NCBI RefSeq assembly: GCF_900103135.1
Contig: NZ_FNGO01000007.1
Location: 1-64,000 of the forward strand
Direction of reading: 5' to 3'
Length of the DNA: 64,000 bases
From: Halarsenatibacter silvermanii
Lineage (GTDB): Bacteria > Bacillota > Halanaerobiia > Halanaerobiales > Halarsenatibacteraceae
The notes beneath the pieces are model-generated. The model was not told the DNA's origin, did no database searches, and saw only the letters and a list, made by a program, of their open reading frames with translations. Position numbers and translations under genes: made by a program. The first letter of the stretch is position 1, and each line of letters starts with the position of its first letter. Shown here piece after piece: positions 8,563 to 16,629 of this stretch.

Positions 8563-9800
8563 TGTATCCGCTGCGTCTGGCCTTTCGTAACCTTTTTCGC
8601 CGGAAACAGAGAACTCTTTTAGCTTCCGGAGTTCTGGCTTTAGCCGTCTTTATTTTTTTGGTCATCGATTCTTTTATGCTGGGAATGATGGAACTTTCTT
8701 TCGGCAATCTTATCGATTTTGAGACGGCTCACCTGCAGCTGGCCCGGAAGGATTTTTTTGAAGAGGAAGAATATCTTTCTCTCGATGAAGTGTTTGTATT
8801 TGATCGGAAAATGAGGGATGAACTTGCACGGGAAAAAGCGGTCGAATCTTTCACCCCGCTGATTGAGTTTCAGGCCGAAATAATAGCCGGCCGGGAGGAC
8901 TTTCCGGTCAGAACCACAGCTGTGGAACCGGATAGTTTTAGTGAGGTGATGCGGGTGCCGGAATATCTGGTGGAAGGAGAATTCCTCAAACCTGGCGATA
9001 GAGGTGCAGTAATCGGCAGCGATCTGGCAGAGCTAATGAACCTGGAAAAGGGGGATATTTATACCCTTCATTTTCGAGATGCAGCCGGAGCTTATAATGT
9101 CATGCAGGGTGAAGTGCGGGGCATAATTTCCACCCCCTCTCCCCGCCTCAATCGAAATACCGTGCTGGTTTCACGCGAATACGGAAAAACGGCGGCAGGA
9201 GTGGCAGACAAAGCCGTCAGTCAGGTCAAGGTACGGCTCAGCGATAGAGAACTGGCGGAAGCAGCTGCCCGTCGGCTTGATAAAAATATGGGGGCAGAAA
9301 TTTCAGCCAGATATTACCGTGAAACTTCGGATATTCTCGAAGCAATGGAGAGCTGGATAAGGCTGGAAAACTTCGTTATTCTGGGCCTTATCCTGGTGGT
9401 GGGGGCGATAGGTATCGTCAATGTTGTGGTGCTTTCAGCTTTAGAACGCATGGAGGAGATAGGATTGATGAAGGCCATGGGACTTTCCGAAAAGCAGATT
9501 GTAGGAGTTTTTGCCATGGAAGCAGCAGGCATAGGAATTATCGGAGGCATACTGGGCTGTGTCTCCGGGGCGGCTGCAGTGGCCTTGCTGGCTGAATTCG
9601 GCCTCGATCTGGAAATTTTCTACGGTGAAGGAGTCCATGGTCTGGGTATACCGGTTTTGGAAAGGCTTTATGGGGTGTGGAATCCACGGGCATTTATCTT
9701 TGTATTTATATTCGTCGTGCTGCTGGCTGTTGTGATCAGCTTAATTCCTTCGATCTGGGCAGCAAGACAGGATCCCATAGAAGCAATTCGTGGAGGATGA
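8562..9800 (+). CDS. FtsX/MacB-type ABC permease 1 (LolC/E-like)
   Basis: A 412-residue inner-membrane protein with the MacB/FtsX layout: one N-terminal membrane helix ('GVLALAVFIFLVIDSF'), a large periplasmic domain of about 230 residues, then three helices at residues about 270-400 ending in the conserved 'IPSIWAARQDPIEAIRGG'. The last motif is the FtsX-family C-terminus. The ATG at 8562 shares its first base with the ATPase stop and has AGAGGGG 6 bases before it. Its own TGA overlaps the ATG pair at the start of permease 2. Length and topology fit LolC/LolE or MacB permeases. With two different permeases the transporter is probably a LolC/LolE-like heterodimer. Confidence 0.85.
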   Translation: MYPLRLAFRNLFRRKQRTLLASGVLALAVFIFLVIDSFMLGMMELSFGNLIDFETAHLQLARKDFFEEEEYLSLDEVFVFDRKMRDELAREKAVESFTPLIEFQAEIIAGREDFPVRTTAVEPDSFSEVMRVPEYLVEGEFLKPGDRGAVIGSDLAELMNLEKGDIYTLHFRDAAGAYNVMQGEVRGIISTPSPRLNRNTVLVSREYGKTAAGVADKAVSQVKVRLSDRELAEAAARRLDKNMGAEISARYYRETSDILEAMESWIRLENFVILGLILVVGAIGIVNVVVLSALERMEEIGLMKAMGLSEKQIVGVFAMEAAGIGIIGGILGCVSGAAAVALLAEFGLDLEIFYGEGVHGLGIPVLERLYGVWNPRAFIFVFIFVVLLAVVISLIPSIWAARQDPIEAIRGG

Positions 9801-9805
9801 TGTTG

Positions 9806-11065
9806 ATGCTTTATTTTGCCGGTCTGGCGGCCCGCAATTTAAAAAGAAATTTGATCAGAACTGCCATAGCCATAGCTGCGGTGGCGGCGGTTGTCGCCAT
9901 AGTTGTATTTGGGCGGGGATTGATGGTGGGATTTACCGAGAGCTCCTTTCGCATGTATATCGACAATGAGCTCGGTCACGTGCGGCTGCTCAATCAGGAT
10001 TATGCCGGTCGGGAGATTTTGCTTTCGCTCGAGCACACAATCACCGGTCCTCTGGAGTTAGATTTAGCAGAATTTCTGCTCGAACTCGAGGAGCTGGAGG
10101 AGACCAGGCATATTCTCCCGCGGATCAGATTCGGGGCTGCAGCCAGCGTGGATGATGATCTCATCAGAATGATCGGTGTCGGTGTTGATTTCGAACGGGA
10201 ATCAGCTCAGGGAGCACTGATCGATAATATAGAGGAAGGGCGGAAGCCAGAAAAGAATGGTGAGATTATCATCGGCAGGGATCTGGCTGAAAAGCTGGGA
10301 GCTGAAAGGGGGAGCCGGGTTACCTTTATTTTTTCCGATGCGTTTCAATCCGTGCGCGCGCGAACATTCGAGATCGTCGGCTTAAGAAGAACCGGCGCGA
10401 GCGATATTGACGAACGCTTTTTTTATCTTTCCCTGGCCGAGGTTCAGCGTATGCTCGATCTCGAAGGGGAGGTCACCGAGATCATGGTTTTCGCTGAAGA
10501 CGCCGGCCGCGCTGAAAAATTAAGCCAGTCGCTCGACAGCTGGCTTGCGGGTTTAGAACTCGACCGATATAAATCGGTGGCCTGGAACCGCGCCGATCCT
10601 TTTGTGGAGATCATGCTCGAGTACGACAATCTGATGAATTTTGTTTATGTTCTCTTTATTTTAATGGGGGCTGTGGTGGTGATCACCACTCTTTTTATGA
10701 TAATCAGGGAACGCAAAGAGGAGATAGGTATGATGGCTGCTCTGGGGCTGAGAGAGCGCGATATAATGACGATTTTCACGCTGGAAGGTGCTTTCATCGG
10801 GTTGACAGGCAGTCTGCTGGGAACTTCACTGGGCGGATTTATTAATTTTTATCTTTCGCGCCAGGGGCTGCAGGCTGAAGCACTCACAGATCTCATCGAC
10901 GGAATAGATCTGATGATGGAGCCGATAATTTATACTTCCTATAATCTGGAAAATCTGCTTTTTAGTTTTGCGCTGGGCTCAATAATAACGATTTTAGCCT
11001 CGCTTTATCCTGCTTTCAGGGCTGCTCGACTGGATCCTGTCGAGGCCTTGCAAAGGGATAGATAG
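9806..11065 (+). CDS. FtsX/MacB-type ABC permease 2 (LolC/E-like)
   Basis: About 419 residues, same topology as its neighbour: first helix 'IAIAAVAAVVAIVVFGRGLM', a periplasmic domain, then three helices ('FVYVLFILMGAVVVITTLF' onward) and the C-terminal 'LYPAFRAARLDPVEAL'. Several ATGs lie at 9797, 9800 and 9806. The last has the best spacing (9 bases) from the GGAGG at 9792-9796, so it is chosen. It is translationally coupled to permease 1. Only modest similarity to permease 1 is seen outside the C-terminal motif, as for LolC versus LolE. A short dispersed repeat follows, then the LolA-like gene. Confidence 0.83.
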   Translation: MLYFAGLAARNLKRNLIRTAIAIAAVAAVVAIVVFGRGLMVGFTESSFRMYIDNELGHVRLLNQDYAGREILLSLEHTITGPLELDLAEFLLELEELEETRHILPRIRFGAAASVDDDLIRMIGVGVDFERESAQGALIDNIEEGRKPEKNGEIIIGRDLAEKLGAERGSRVTFIFSDAFQSVRARTFEIVGLRRTGASDIDERFFYLSLAEVQRMLDLEGEVTEIMVFAEDAGRAEKLSQSLDSWLAGLELDRYKSVAWNRADPFVEIMLEYDNLMNFVYVLFILMGAVVVITTLFMIIRERKEEIGMMAALGLRERDIMTIFTLEGAFIGLTGSLLGTSLGGFINFYLSRQGLQAEALTDLIDGIDLMMEPIIYTSYNLENLLFSFALGSIITILASLYPAFRAARLDPVEALQRDR

Positions 11066-11080
11066 ACCTGCCAAGTATAA

Positions 11081-11113
11081 CTAAATAAAACTTTTTGACA
11101 CACCCATTTACCA
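11081..11113 (-). repeat. 33-bp dispersed repeat, copy 1
   Basis: Read on the minus strand, this begins TGGTAAATGGGTGTGTCAAA. A second copy, with A for G and small changes near its end, is at 63733-63764 on the plus strand. Both lie between genes. A shorter match (AAAAACTTCATTTAG) is near 7728. It may be the end sequence of a mobile element. Confidence 0.55.
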
Positions 11114-11157
11114 GGAGAAGCAAAGAAAATCATCAATATTATGGAGCTGATTTTATC

Positions 11158-12000
11158 ATGACTCTGTCGACTGAGCTTTTGAAAAATTTGCGAGGGCTTT
11201 TGATCTGCTTTCTGGCGGCGATGATTCTGATTTTCTCAGCTTTTTTTGCTCCTGAAATTTATGGAGAAAATAACAATCTGGAGAGGGAGGCGGCCGGGGA
11301 AGAGAAAGTTGAATTGACCGGCGAGGAGATAATGGATAGGGTGGATGATAACCAGTTTATGGCTGAGGCCAGATATGAAGCTGAGATGGTAATTGTTTCG
11401 GGGAGAAGAGAGACAAAAAAAGAACTGATAACTCATCTCAAAAGCGACGGAGAGAGGACCGATGCCCTGGCGGAATTTGTTAATCCTCGCGATCGAGGCA
11501 CCAGATATCTACTGCTCGATGAGGATATGTGGATGTATTATCCTGATGCGGAGGACCTGGTGAGGATATCCGGTCATATGCTGGAACAGGGCATGATGGG
11601 CAGTGATTTTTCCTATCAGGATGTTCTGGAGATGGAAAAATTGACTGACCTTTACGACTTTGAGCTGGAGGGAAGAGATTTTCTTTTTGAACGCCCTGTG
11701 TATGTCATCAAAGCGGCGGCGGCCGAAGGGGAGGAGCCAGCCTATCACACCCGCAGGCTCTGGGTCGACAGCGAAAGATTTGTGATTTTGAAGGAGCATA
11801 TGTATGCCCGGGAGGGACGTCTTTTAAAAGAGATGATCACAAAAAAAGTGGAAGAAGTGGAAGAAGGGCGGTTTATGCCGGTTGAGATGGTGATGGAGGA
11901 CAAATTAAGGCAGGATACCGAAACCGTCTACAGAATAACCGAGCTGGATCTCGGTTACAGGGTTCCTGAAGGCATGTTGACGCTGGATGAGCTGCAGTGA
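11158..12000 (+). CDS. LolA-like outer-membrane lipoprotein-sorting protein
   Basis: A 280-residue exported protein. Residues about 10-38 are a signal anchor ('GLLICFLAAMILIFSAFFAP' then 'EIYG'), without a lipobox Cys, so it should be periplasmic. The mature part has the features of the COG2834 lipoprotein-sorting family: 'GEEIMDRVDDNQFMAEARYE' near the start, 'DMWMYYPDAEDLVRISG' in the middle, and 'RRLWVDSERFVILKEHMYA' and 'RITELDLGYRVPEGMLTL' at the end, consistent with a half-barrel that shields an acyl group. The ATG at 11158 is chosen because nothing before it resembles a signal peptide. It lies between the Lol-like permeases and a barrel, so it could carry cargo from the permeases outward (inference). 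Confidence 0.78.
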   Translation: MTLSTELLKNLRGLLICFLAAMILIFSAFFAPEIYGENNNLEREAAGEEKVELTGEEIMDRVDDNQFMAEARYEAEMVIVSGRRETKKELITHLKSDGERTDALAEFVNPRDRGTRYLLLDEDMWMYYPDAEDLVRISGHMLEQGMMGSDFSYQDVLEMEKLTDLYDFELEGRDFLFERPVYVIKAAAAEGEEPAYHTRRLWVDSERFVILKEHMYAREGRLLKEMITKKVEEVEEGRFMPVEMVMEDKLRQDTETVYRITELDLGYRVPEGMLTLDELQ

Positions 12001-12073
12001 GCGGTCAGCAGAGCTCTTAAAGAATAACTCTTAAAGGATAAAAAGAGGAACAGAGAAAGCCAGGGGAACAGAG

Positions 12074-13264
12074 GTGAGCATTTTGGACTCTTCAAACGCG
12101 AATCAATCTGAGAATGGTTTTTTGAAAAATAAATCTATCCCCGGTTTTTTTACAGTGCTGTTCCTGATATTATTCTTGTTTTTTCCGCCGGGATTTTTGC
12201 CAGGCCAGATGATAACTTCTGTTCCCGGACTTCAGGCTGTGGAAATAGGGGGAGAACTGGAAATGCGGACGGGACTATTTTATGATGACAGATGGTTCGG
12301 GACGTTTTATGGTGCTGGCGAACTGGAGTTTTTTATTCCGCCGACCGAACGCATCCGGCCGCGGCTGGTGCTGGCCGGTCATCTGTCGGATCCACCGGGG
12401 GGCGAACGCAGAGATGAACTGGAAATAAAATATTCCTACCTGCGCTACCGCCAGGATAAAGGACATATTACTCTGGGCCGGCAGCCGATATCCTGGTCCT
12501 ATGGAGCCATGCTCAATCCTTTTGATTATGGCTTCGGCGTCGAAGAACTGGCAGGGGAGACGATCAGCCCCGCCGCTGATGGAGTTAGATATTTGCGTCG
12601 GCTGGGCAAAGGACGCAGCCTGCAGGGGATGGTGGAATTCGATGAACCAGCTGCTGAACTTTTCACCGAGCTGGGTTATGGATTGAGACTGCGCCTGCCG
12701 CGGCCTGAACGCGATTTGAGCTTTAACGCAGCCTATCAACCCCTCAAAAAGGAGGACAATCTGTTAAGGCTGGGCGCTGCTTACAGCGCTGATGCTGGCA
12801 GCGCGGGCATTTATGGTGCTCTCGGTTATTATCGCCTGAGAGAATCAGGAAGAGAAGATTACCCGCTGCAGGTGGGGATGGATTACAGCTGGACTATCGG
12901 CTCCAGATATCGCGATCAGAATCTTTATCTGCAGGCAGAATACATAAGATTTATCGATAGAGAGCTGGGCTCAGTATTTTTTCGTCAGCTGGCGGAGGAG
13001 GCCGGCGAATTCAGGATTGCTGGAGGTGAAGAGGCAGATATCTACGACCTGCTGGCTGTAAATTTAACTGCAGATGTAGATCCTTTTTCTCAGATCGGAA
13101 CTGCTCTGATCTTTGAGACAGGTGAAAATTCGGGGGCGTTTTCGCCTTATTATTTAACAGATCTGGGAGGAGATTTAGAGCTGAGACTGGAAGGCAATTT
13201 GCTGCGCAATCAAAAGGGCCAGACCAGCAGCGGGGTCACCGCCGGCCTGACCTATTATTTCTAA
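12074..13264 (+). CDS. Outer-membrane beta-barrel protein of the Lol-like island
   Basis: A 393-396-residue exported protein. The start is either GTG 12074 or TTG 12083; AGAGG at 12070-12074 is 8 bases before the TTG and favours it. A hydrophobic stretch ('FFTVLFLILFLFF') is the signal. The rest is a series of amphipathic strands with Tyr/Leu/Gly alternation, such as 'YSYLRYRQDKGHITLGRQPI' and 'GIYGALGYYRLRES', ending in the barrel-type 'GVTAGLTYYF'. The 'ITLGRQPISWSYG' segment resembles porin-like barrels. No known family is claimed. As the last gene of the ATPase-permease-LolA-like set it is the obvious outer-membrane partner. Confidence 0.75.
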   Translation: MSILDSSNANQSENGFLKNKSIPGFFTVLFLILFLFFPPGFLPGQMITSVPGLQAVEIGGELEMRTGLFYDDRWFGTFYGAGELEFFIPPTERIRPRLVLAGHLSDPPGGERRDELEIKYSYLRYRQDKGHITLGRQPISWSYGAMLNPFDYGFGVEELAGETISPAADGVRYLRRLGKGRSLQGMVEFDEPAAELFTELGYGLRLRLPRPERDLSFNAAYQPLKKEDNLLRLGAAYSADAGSAGIYGALGYYRLRESGREDYPLQVGMDYSWTIGSRYRDQNLYLQAEYIRFIDRELGSVFFRQLAEEAGEFRIAGGEEADIYDLLAVNLTADVDPFSQIGTALIFETGENSGAFSPYYLTDLGGDLELRLEGNLLRNQKGQTSSGVTAGLTYYF

Positions 13265-13292
13265 AACCTTATTATATGCAGTTTATTTCAGT

Positions 13293-13769
13293 TTAATCTT
13301 CCGCAACTATTGTGGCTATTTCTCTTCCAACCTGTCTGCATTCCTCTTTTTTGTCGGCGCCGGGTTCGCCCACACTGACCGGCCCGTAATGACCGATATC
13401 GTGGAATCCTTTCACTGTCATGCCGTGAACCATCATAGCTTTGACAAGGGTGAGGCAGGTGGTCTCCGAACCTCCCCCTTCAATGCCGCAGGAAGCGAAA
13501 GCAGCTCCATATTTGCCGGACAGGTCGCCGTGCACACTTATGCTTTCATCGAGAAATTCTTTCATGGGGGCGGCAACAATGCCATAGTAGGTTGGAGAAC
13601 CTAAAATTATACCCTCGTACTCGGTCAGATCGGCAGGGTCGAATTCAGCGACTGAGGCGAGTTCAACCTCCACATCGCCTTCATATTCTTCCATGCCGGC
13701 GCGGACGGCTTCGGCCATGGCTTCGGTGTTGCCGGTTTTGCTGAAATAAATTACAGCCACACTGCTCAT
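13293..13769 (-). CDS. Flavodoxin-like protein (NAD(P)H:quinone oxidoreductase type)
   Basis: A 158-residue flavodoxin fold. The FMN phosphate loop is 'FSKTGNTEAMAEAV' near residue 9, and the flavin-edge loop is 'GSPTYYGIVAAPMK' near residue 57, as in WrbA and related flavoproteins. A second loop, 'FASCGIEGGGSETT', contacts flavin or quinone in this family. It is cytoplasmic and acts in one- or two-electron transfer. A strong AGGAGGG precedes its ATG. It stands alone, converging with the barrel gene at 13264 and about 130 bases downstream of the phosphate transporter gene, with a hairpin between. Confidence 0.85.
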   Translation of the reverse strand: MSSVAVIYFSKTGNTEAMAEAVRAGMEEYEGDVEVELASVAEFDPADLTEYEGIILGSPTYYGIVAAPMKEFLDESISVHGDLSGKYGAAFASCGIEGGGSETTCLTLVKAMMVHGMTVKGFHDIGHYGPVSVGEPGADKKEECRQVGREIATIVAED

Positions 13770-13827
13770 AATAACCCTCCTGTTTTTTAGAAAAACTGAC
13801 TAATGTTCTGCTGCCAGAAAGAGACAG

Positions 13828-13864
13828 GCGGTTAGCACAACTGATAAACAGTCGGGCTAACCGC
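13828..13864 (-). terminator. Hairpin after the phosphate transporter gene
   Basis: GCGGTTAGC (13828-13836) pairs with GCTAACCGC (13856-13864), a 9-bp stem with a 19-base loop, 40 bases beyond the transporter stop on the minus strand. The following minus-strand sequence (CTGTCTCTTTCT) is pyrimidine-rich without a clean U run. Confidence 0.5.
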
Positions 13865-13904
13865 TTATTACTATATCAAAATCTGCTGTCTTTATCCAGC
13901 GGTT

Positions 13905-14837
13905 TCAGCCGACCAGGGTAGTGGCAGAAAGATGCAGCAGTATTCCTGCGATAAGCCCGATCGTGGGAGTTAATATCCAGGCCAGAAATATATTTCTGGT
14001 GGTCTCCCAGTCGAGCATGTTGGTTCCTTTGACAAATCCGACTCCTATCACGCCGCCGACAATAGCCTGAGACGAGGACACTGGAATGCCTATGCGAGCG
14101 TAAATATAGAGGGTAATCGAATGGGCCAAAACTGTTATCAGCGCGGTTAGAGGGGTCAATTTGGTGATGCGCTCTCCCACCGTTCTCATCACTCCCCGGC
14201 TGTATGCGCAGCCGATGCCGATAGCCATTCCCCCGATCACACCGCCGATCTGTGGTTCGAACATACCGGCCTCGACATAAACTCCTATCACGTTGGCCAC
14301 ATTATTGGCGCCCAGAGAGTAAGCTCCGTATATACCAGCGACTATTAAACCGATTCTCACAAAATACTCAAAACGCTGCATGTTGTTAATGCGCGCTTCT
14401 ATAAAAACTCCGTAAATCCTATATAAAAGATAGGCGATGATCATGGCCCCGATGGGAGTGGTTATCCAGGCTGCCACGATGGGAATGAGCGGGGTAAAAT
14501 CCACGTCGCCGGCCAGTATATTGCCGCCGATAATCGATCCCACCACGGCCTGAGAGGTAGATACGGGCAGTTCCAGATAGGTCATTCCTGTAACCGTCAC
14601 CGCTGCTGCCAGCGAGCTTATGAAGGCGGTCAGAAGAGTTTGATCGGCCAGACGGCCGTAGGTTTCCATGCCGCCGGCACCCTCCAGGCCGGCGCCCAGA
14701 ATGACGAAAATGGTGGTGAGCAAAATGGCTGTCTGAAACTTTACCACCCGCGTGTAAACCGCCGTCCCGAAAATATTGGCCGCGTCATTGGCTCCCAGCG
14801 TTCCTCCCAGATAGATTCCTGAAAGCAGATACCACAT
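13905..14837 (-). CDS. pit: Inorganic phosphate transporter, PiT family
   Basis: A 310-residue integral membrane protein with about ten helices. The PiT signature repeats are visible in both halves: 'GANDAANIFGTAV' near residue 15 with 'PVSTSQAVVGSIIGG' near 90, and 'GANNVANVIGVYV' near 175 with 'PVSSSQAIVGGVIG' near 260. These inverted repeats form the phosphate/cation pathway. It is shorter than E. coli PitA (about 500) but normal for Firmicutes. It starts 4 bases after the stop of the DUF47 gene, its usual partner, so the two are co-transcribed and probably coupled. Confidence 0.92.
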   Translation of the reverse strand: MWYLLSGIYLGGTLGANDAANIFGTAVYTRVVKFQTAILLTTIFVILGAGLEGAGGMETYGRLADQTLLTAFISSLAAAVTVTGMTYLELPVSTSQAVVGSIIGGNILAGDVDFTPLIPIVAAWITTPIGAMIIAYLLYRIYGVFIEARINNMQRFEYFVRIGLIVAGIYGAYSLGANNVANVIGVYVEAGMFEPQIGGVIGGMAIGIGCAYSRGVMRTVGERITKLTPLTALITVLAHSITLYIYARIGIPVSSSQAIVGGVIGVGFVKGTNMLDWETTRNIFLAWILTPTIGLIAGILLHLSATTLVG

Positions 14838-14841
14838 GACG

Positions 14842-15504
14842 TCAGCCCTTCCTGACCGAGACGATCGTTTCCATGTTATCGCCGACGTTTTCGATGATGT
14901 CGGCGGTGTCCGAGACGTTTTTTATCAGGCTGTGGTGAGCCATCTTTTCTCCAGCACTGATGTTTTCTGTTCTTCCTACTGCTCTGGTGATTTCCTCCTC
15001 GATAGCATCCACCTTCGATTCTATTTCCTCCAGCTCCCCGGCATAAACGATTGCCCTGGTCATATCTTCAAAAAGAACTCCAACTCCTCTGGTCATCTTT
15101 TCATACTGATCTTCTATCAGTTCCGTCATCTTCTGAAGTTTCTCTTCGTCCAAACAGCAAAAATCGAGGTGAAGAAATATAATTTCATCCAGCATATCCT
15201 CGGTATGATCGGCTATATCATCAATAGCCTCTATGAGATTGAGCATGTCTATGCGGGTATTGGGCATCAGCGAGCCGCTGATAATATCGTTGACTATTTC
15301 ACGCCGGATGCTGTCTGCTTCCGTCTCGCTTGTCTGTACACTTTTATTGAGTTTGCGAACTCTATCGGTCTCTCCCTCTTCGAGATAGGACAGCATAGCC
15401 TGAAAAGAACAGCTCATGCAGTCGCCAACTTTTTCCATGAGATCGTCGAAATTTGACTCTATCCTGTTAAAATCTCCCCATAATCTGCTCATAATATTTC
15501 CCAC
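14842..15504 (-). CDS. DUF47 / PhoU-like accessory protein of PiT
   Basis: A 220-residue helical protein: 'IESNFDDLMEKVGDCMSCSF' near the start, a helical core including 'LIEAIDDIADHTEDMLDEI', and an end with 'AEDIIENVGDNMETIVSVRK'-like heptads. This is the PhoU-like DUF47 family, found next to PiT transporters and thought to control or assist them, often through metal clusters on the E/DxxxD motifs. First gene of the two-gene unit. A structured leader lies 80 bases upstream. Confidence 0.88.
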   Translation of the reverse strand: MGNIMSRLWGDFNRIESNFDDLMEKVGDCMSCSFQAMLSYLEEGETDRVRKLNKSVQTSETEADSIRREIVNDIISGSLMPNTRIDMLNLIEAIDDIADHTEDMLDEIIFLHLDFCCLDEEKLQKMTELIEDQYEKMTRGVGVLFEDMTRAIVYAGELEEIESKVDAIEEEITRAVGRTENISAGEKMAHHSLIKNVSDTADIIENVGDNMETIVSVRKG

Positions 15505-15581
15505 CTTTTGTTAAGTGTTGTGAAAGCAAATTTTATTCGAGTTGAGCGCCACCTCCAGTGCAGAAGTGAAAAAGTTGGATT

Positions 15582-15638
15582 AAAAAAACAGAGAAAACCC
15601 ACCCGGTCGGTCTCCCGACTTTTAAGCAGGCCTTCTCT
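15582..15638 (-). promoter_or_regulatory. Structured leader / attenuator-like element before DUF47-PiT
   Basis: On the minus strand an outer stem (AGAGAA at 15638-15633 with TTCTCT at 15595-15590) encloses a further helix and a perfect 5-bp hairpin, GTCGG-GAGA-CCGAC (15619-15606). It is followed by seven U (15588-15582). A second small hairpin (AGGT/ACCT) lies just upstream around 15653-15640. It sits 80 bases before the DUF47 start, so it would end transcription before the genes unless refolded. It does not match a riboswitch class I can recall. Confidence 0.5.
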
Positions 15639-15786
15639 TAGGTTCTTGACCTCTAATATTTAAGGAATGATAAAGTTTTTTAAATTCTACAATTGCACTC
15701 ATAATTATATTATTTTAACGGGAGGCTGTCAAGCTTTTATTAAGACAAATTAGAACAAAATAATTATAGGCTGGGGGAATGATGTC

Positions 15787-16566
15787 ATGTCAAATTTATT
15801 TGATGATTTTAGGCTGGAAGGCAAAACAGCGCTGGTTACAGGAGCGGCTAGAGGTCTGGGAAAAGCCATGGCAGAAGGGTTGATGGAAGCTGGAGCCGAT
15901 CTGGTAATACCCGATATTGAAATCGAAAAGGCTCGGGAGACGGCCGAGATTTTGCGTGAACGATGGGAAGGAGGGGTTCTGGTCACAAAAACAGATGTCA
16001 CCGATAAAAATGCTGTAAAAGAGATGACTGATAAAACTTTAAAAGAATTTAATTCTCTGGATATACTTGTTAATAATGCCGGGATAGTTATCAATAAACC
16101 GGCTGAAGAGATGTCCTTTGAAGAATGGAAAAGAGTAATAGATGTAAATTTAAATGGTGTTTATCTTTGTTCCAGAGAAGCTGCCAGACCTATGATTGAG
16201 CAGGAATCGGGGTCTATAATCAACATAGCTTCTATGTCCGCGAAAATAGTCAATAATCCTCAACCTCAGGCCAGTTATAATGCCTCAAAAGCAGGGGTGG
16301 AGCATCTCACTCGCTCTCTGGCAGCAGAATGGGCAGAATATAATATAAGAGTAAACTGCATTTCACCCGGCTATATGAGAACTGAGATAACCAAAAAATT
16401 TGAGGATAAGGATTATGTTCAGGATAAATGGATAGAGCCCACTCCTATGAAAAGAATGGGAGAACCCGAAGAGTTAAAGGGAGCGGCTGTTTATCTGGCT
16501 TCAGAAGCTTCCAGCTTTATGACCGGACATTCACTGGTTATCGACGGCGGTTATACTATTTATTAA
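15787..16566 (+). CDS. SDR-family dehydrogenase (gluconate 5-dehydrogenase / KduD-like)
   Basis: A 259-residue classical short-chain dehydrogenase. The nucleotide motif 'TGAARGLGKAMA' is near residue 18, 'NNAG' near 95, the catalytic Ser in 'INIASMSAKIV' and the Tyr-Lys pair in 'YNASKAG' near 160. The 'CISPGYMRTEI' loop and C-terminal 'GHSLVIDGGYTIY' complete the fold. The N-terminal 'FDDFRLEGKTALVTGAARGL' is like gluconate 5-dehydrogenase or KduD. An NAD(P)-linked sugar acid or polyol oxidation is likely. It is followed 64 bases later by a sorbitol-type dehydrogenase, which suggests a two-step polyol or keto-sugar conversion. This gene pair is visibly more A/T-rich than neighbouring blocks, a weak hint of separate origin. 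Confidence 0.85.
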   Translation: MSNLFDDFRLEGKTALVTGAARGLGKAMAEGLMEAGADLVIPDIEIEKARETAEILRERWEGGVLVTKTDVTDKNAVKEMTDKTLKEFNSLDILVNNAGIVINKPAEEMSFEEWKRVIDVNLNGVYLCSREAARPMIEQESGSIINIASMSAKIVNNPQPQASYNASKAGVEHLTRSLAAEWAEYNIRVNCISPGYMRTEITKKFEDKDYVQDKWIEPTPMKRMGEPEELKGAAVYLASEASSFMTGHSLVIDGGYTIY

Positions 16567-16629
16567 AGTTTTTTTAAGCTCGGACCCGGACTTTACTGCA
16601 GCACAAATAATTAATTCAAAGGTGATATT

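Noticed and set aside
15582-15660. T-box, SAM, TPP, cobalamin or fluoride riboswitch before DUF47-PiT
   Set aside because: None of the conserved sequences I know for these classes is visible; only the general attenuator shape remains.
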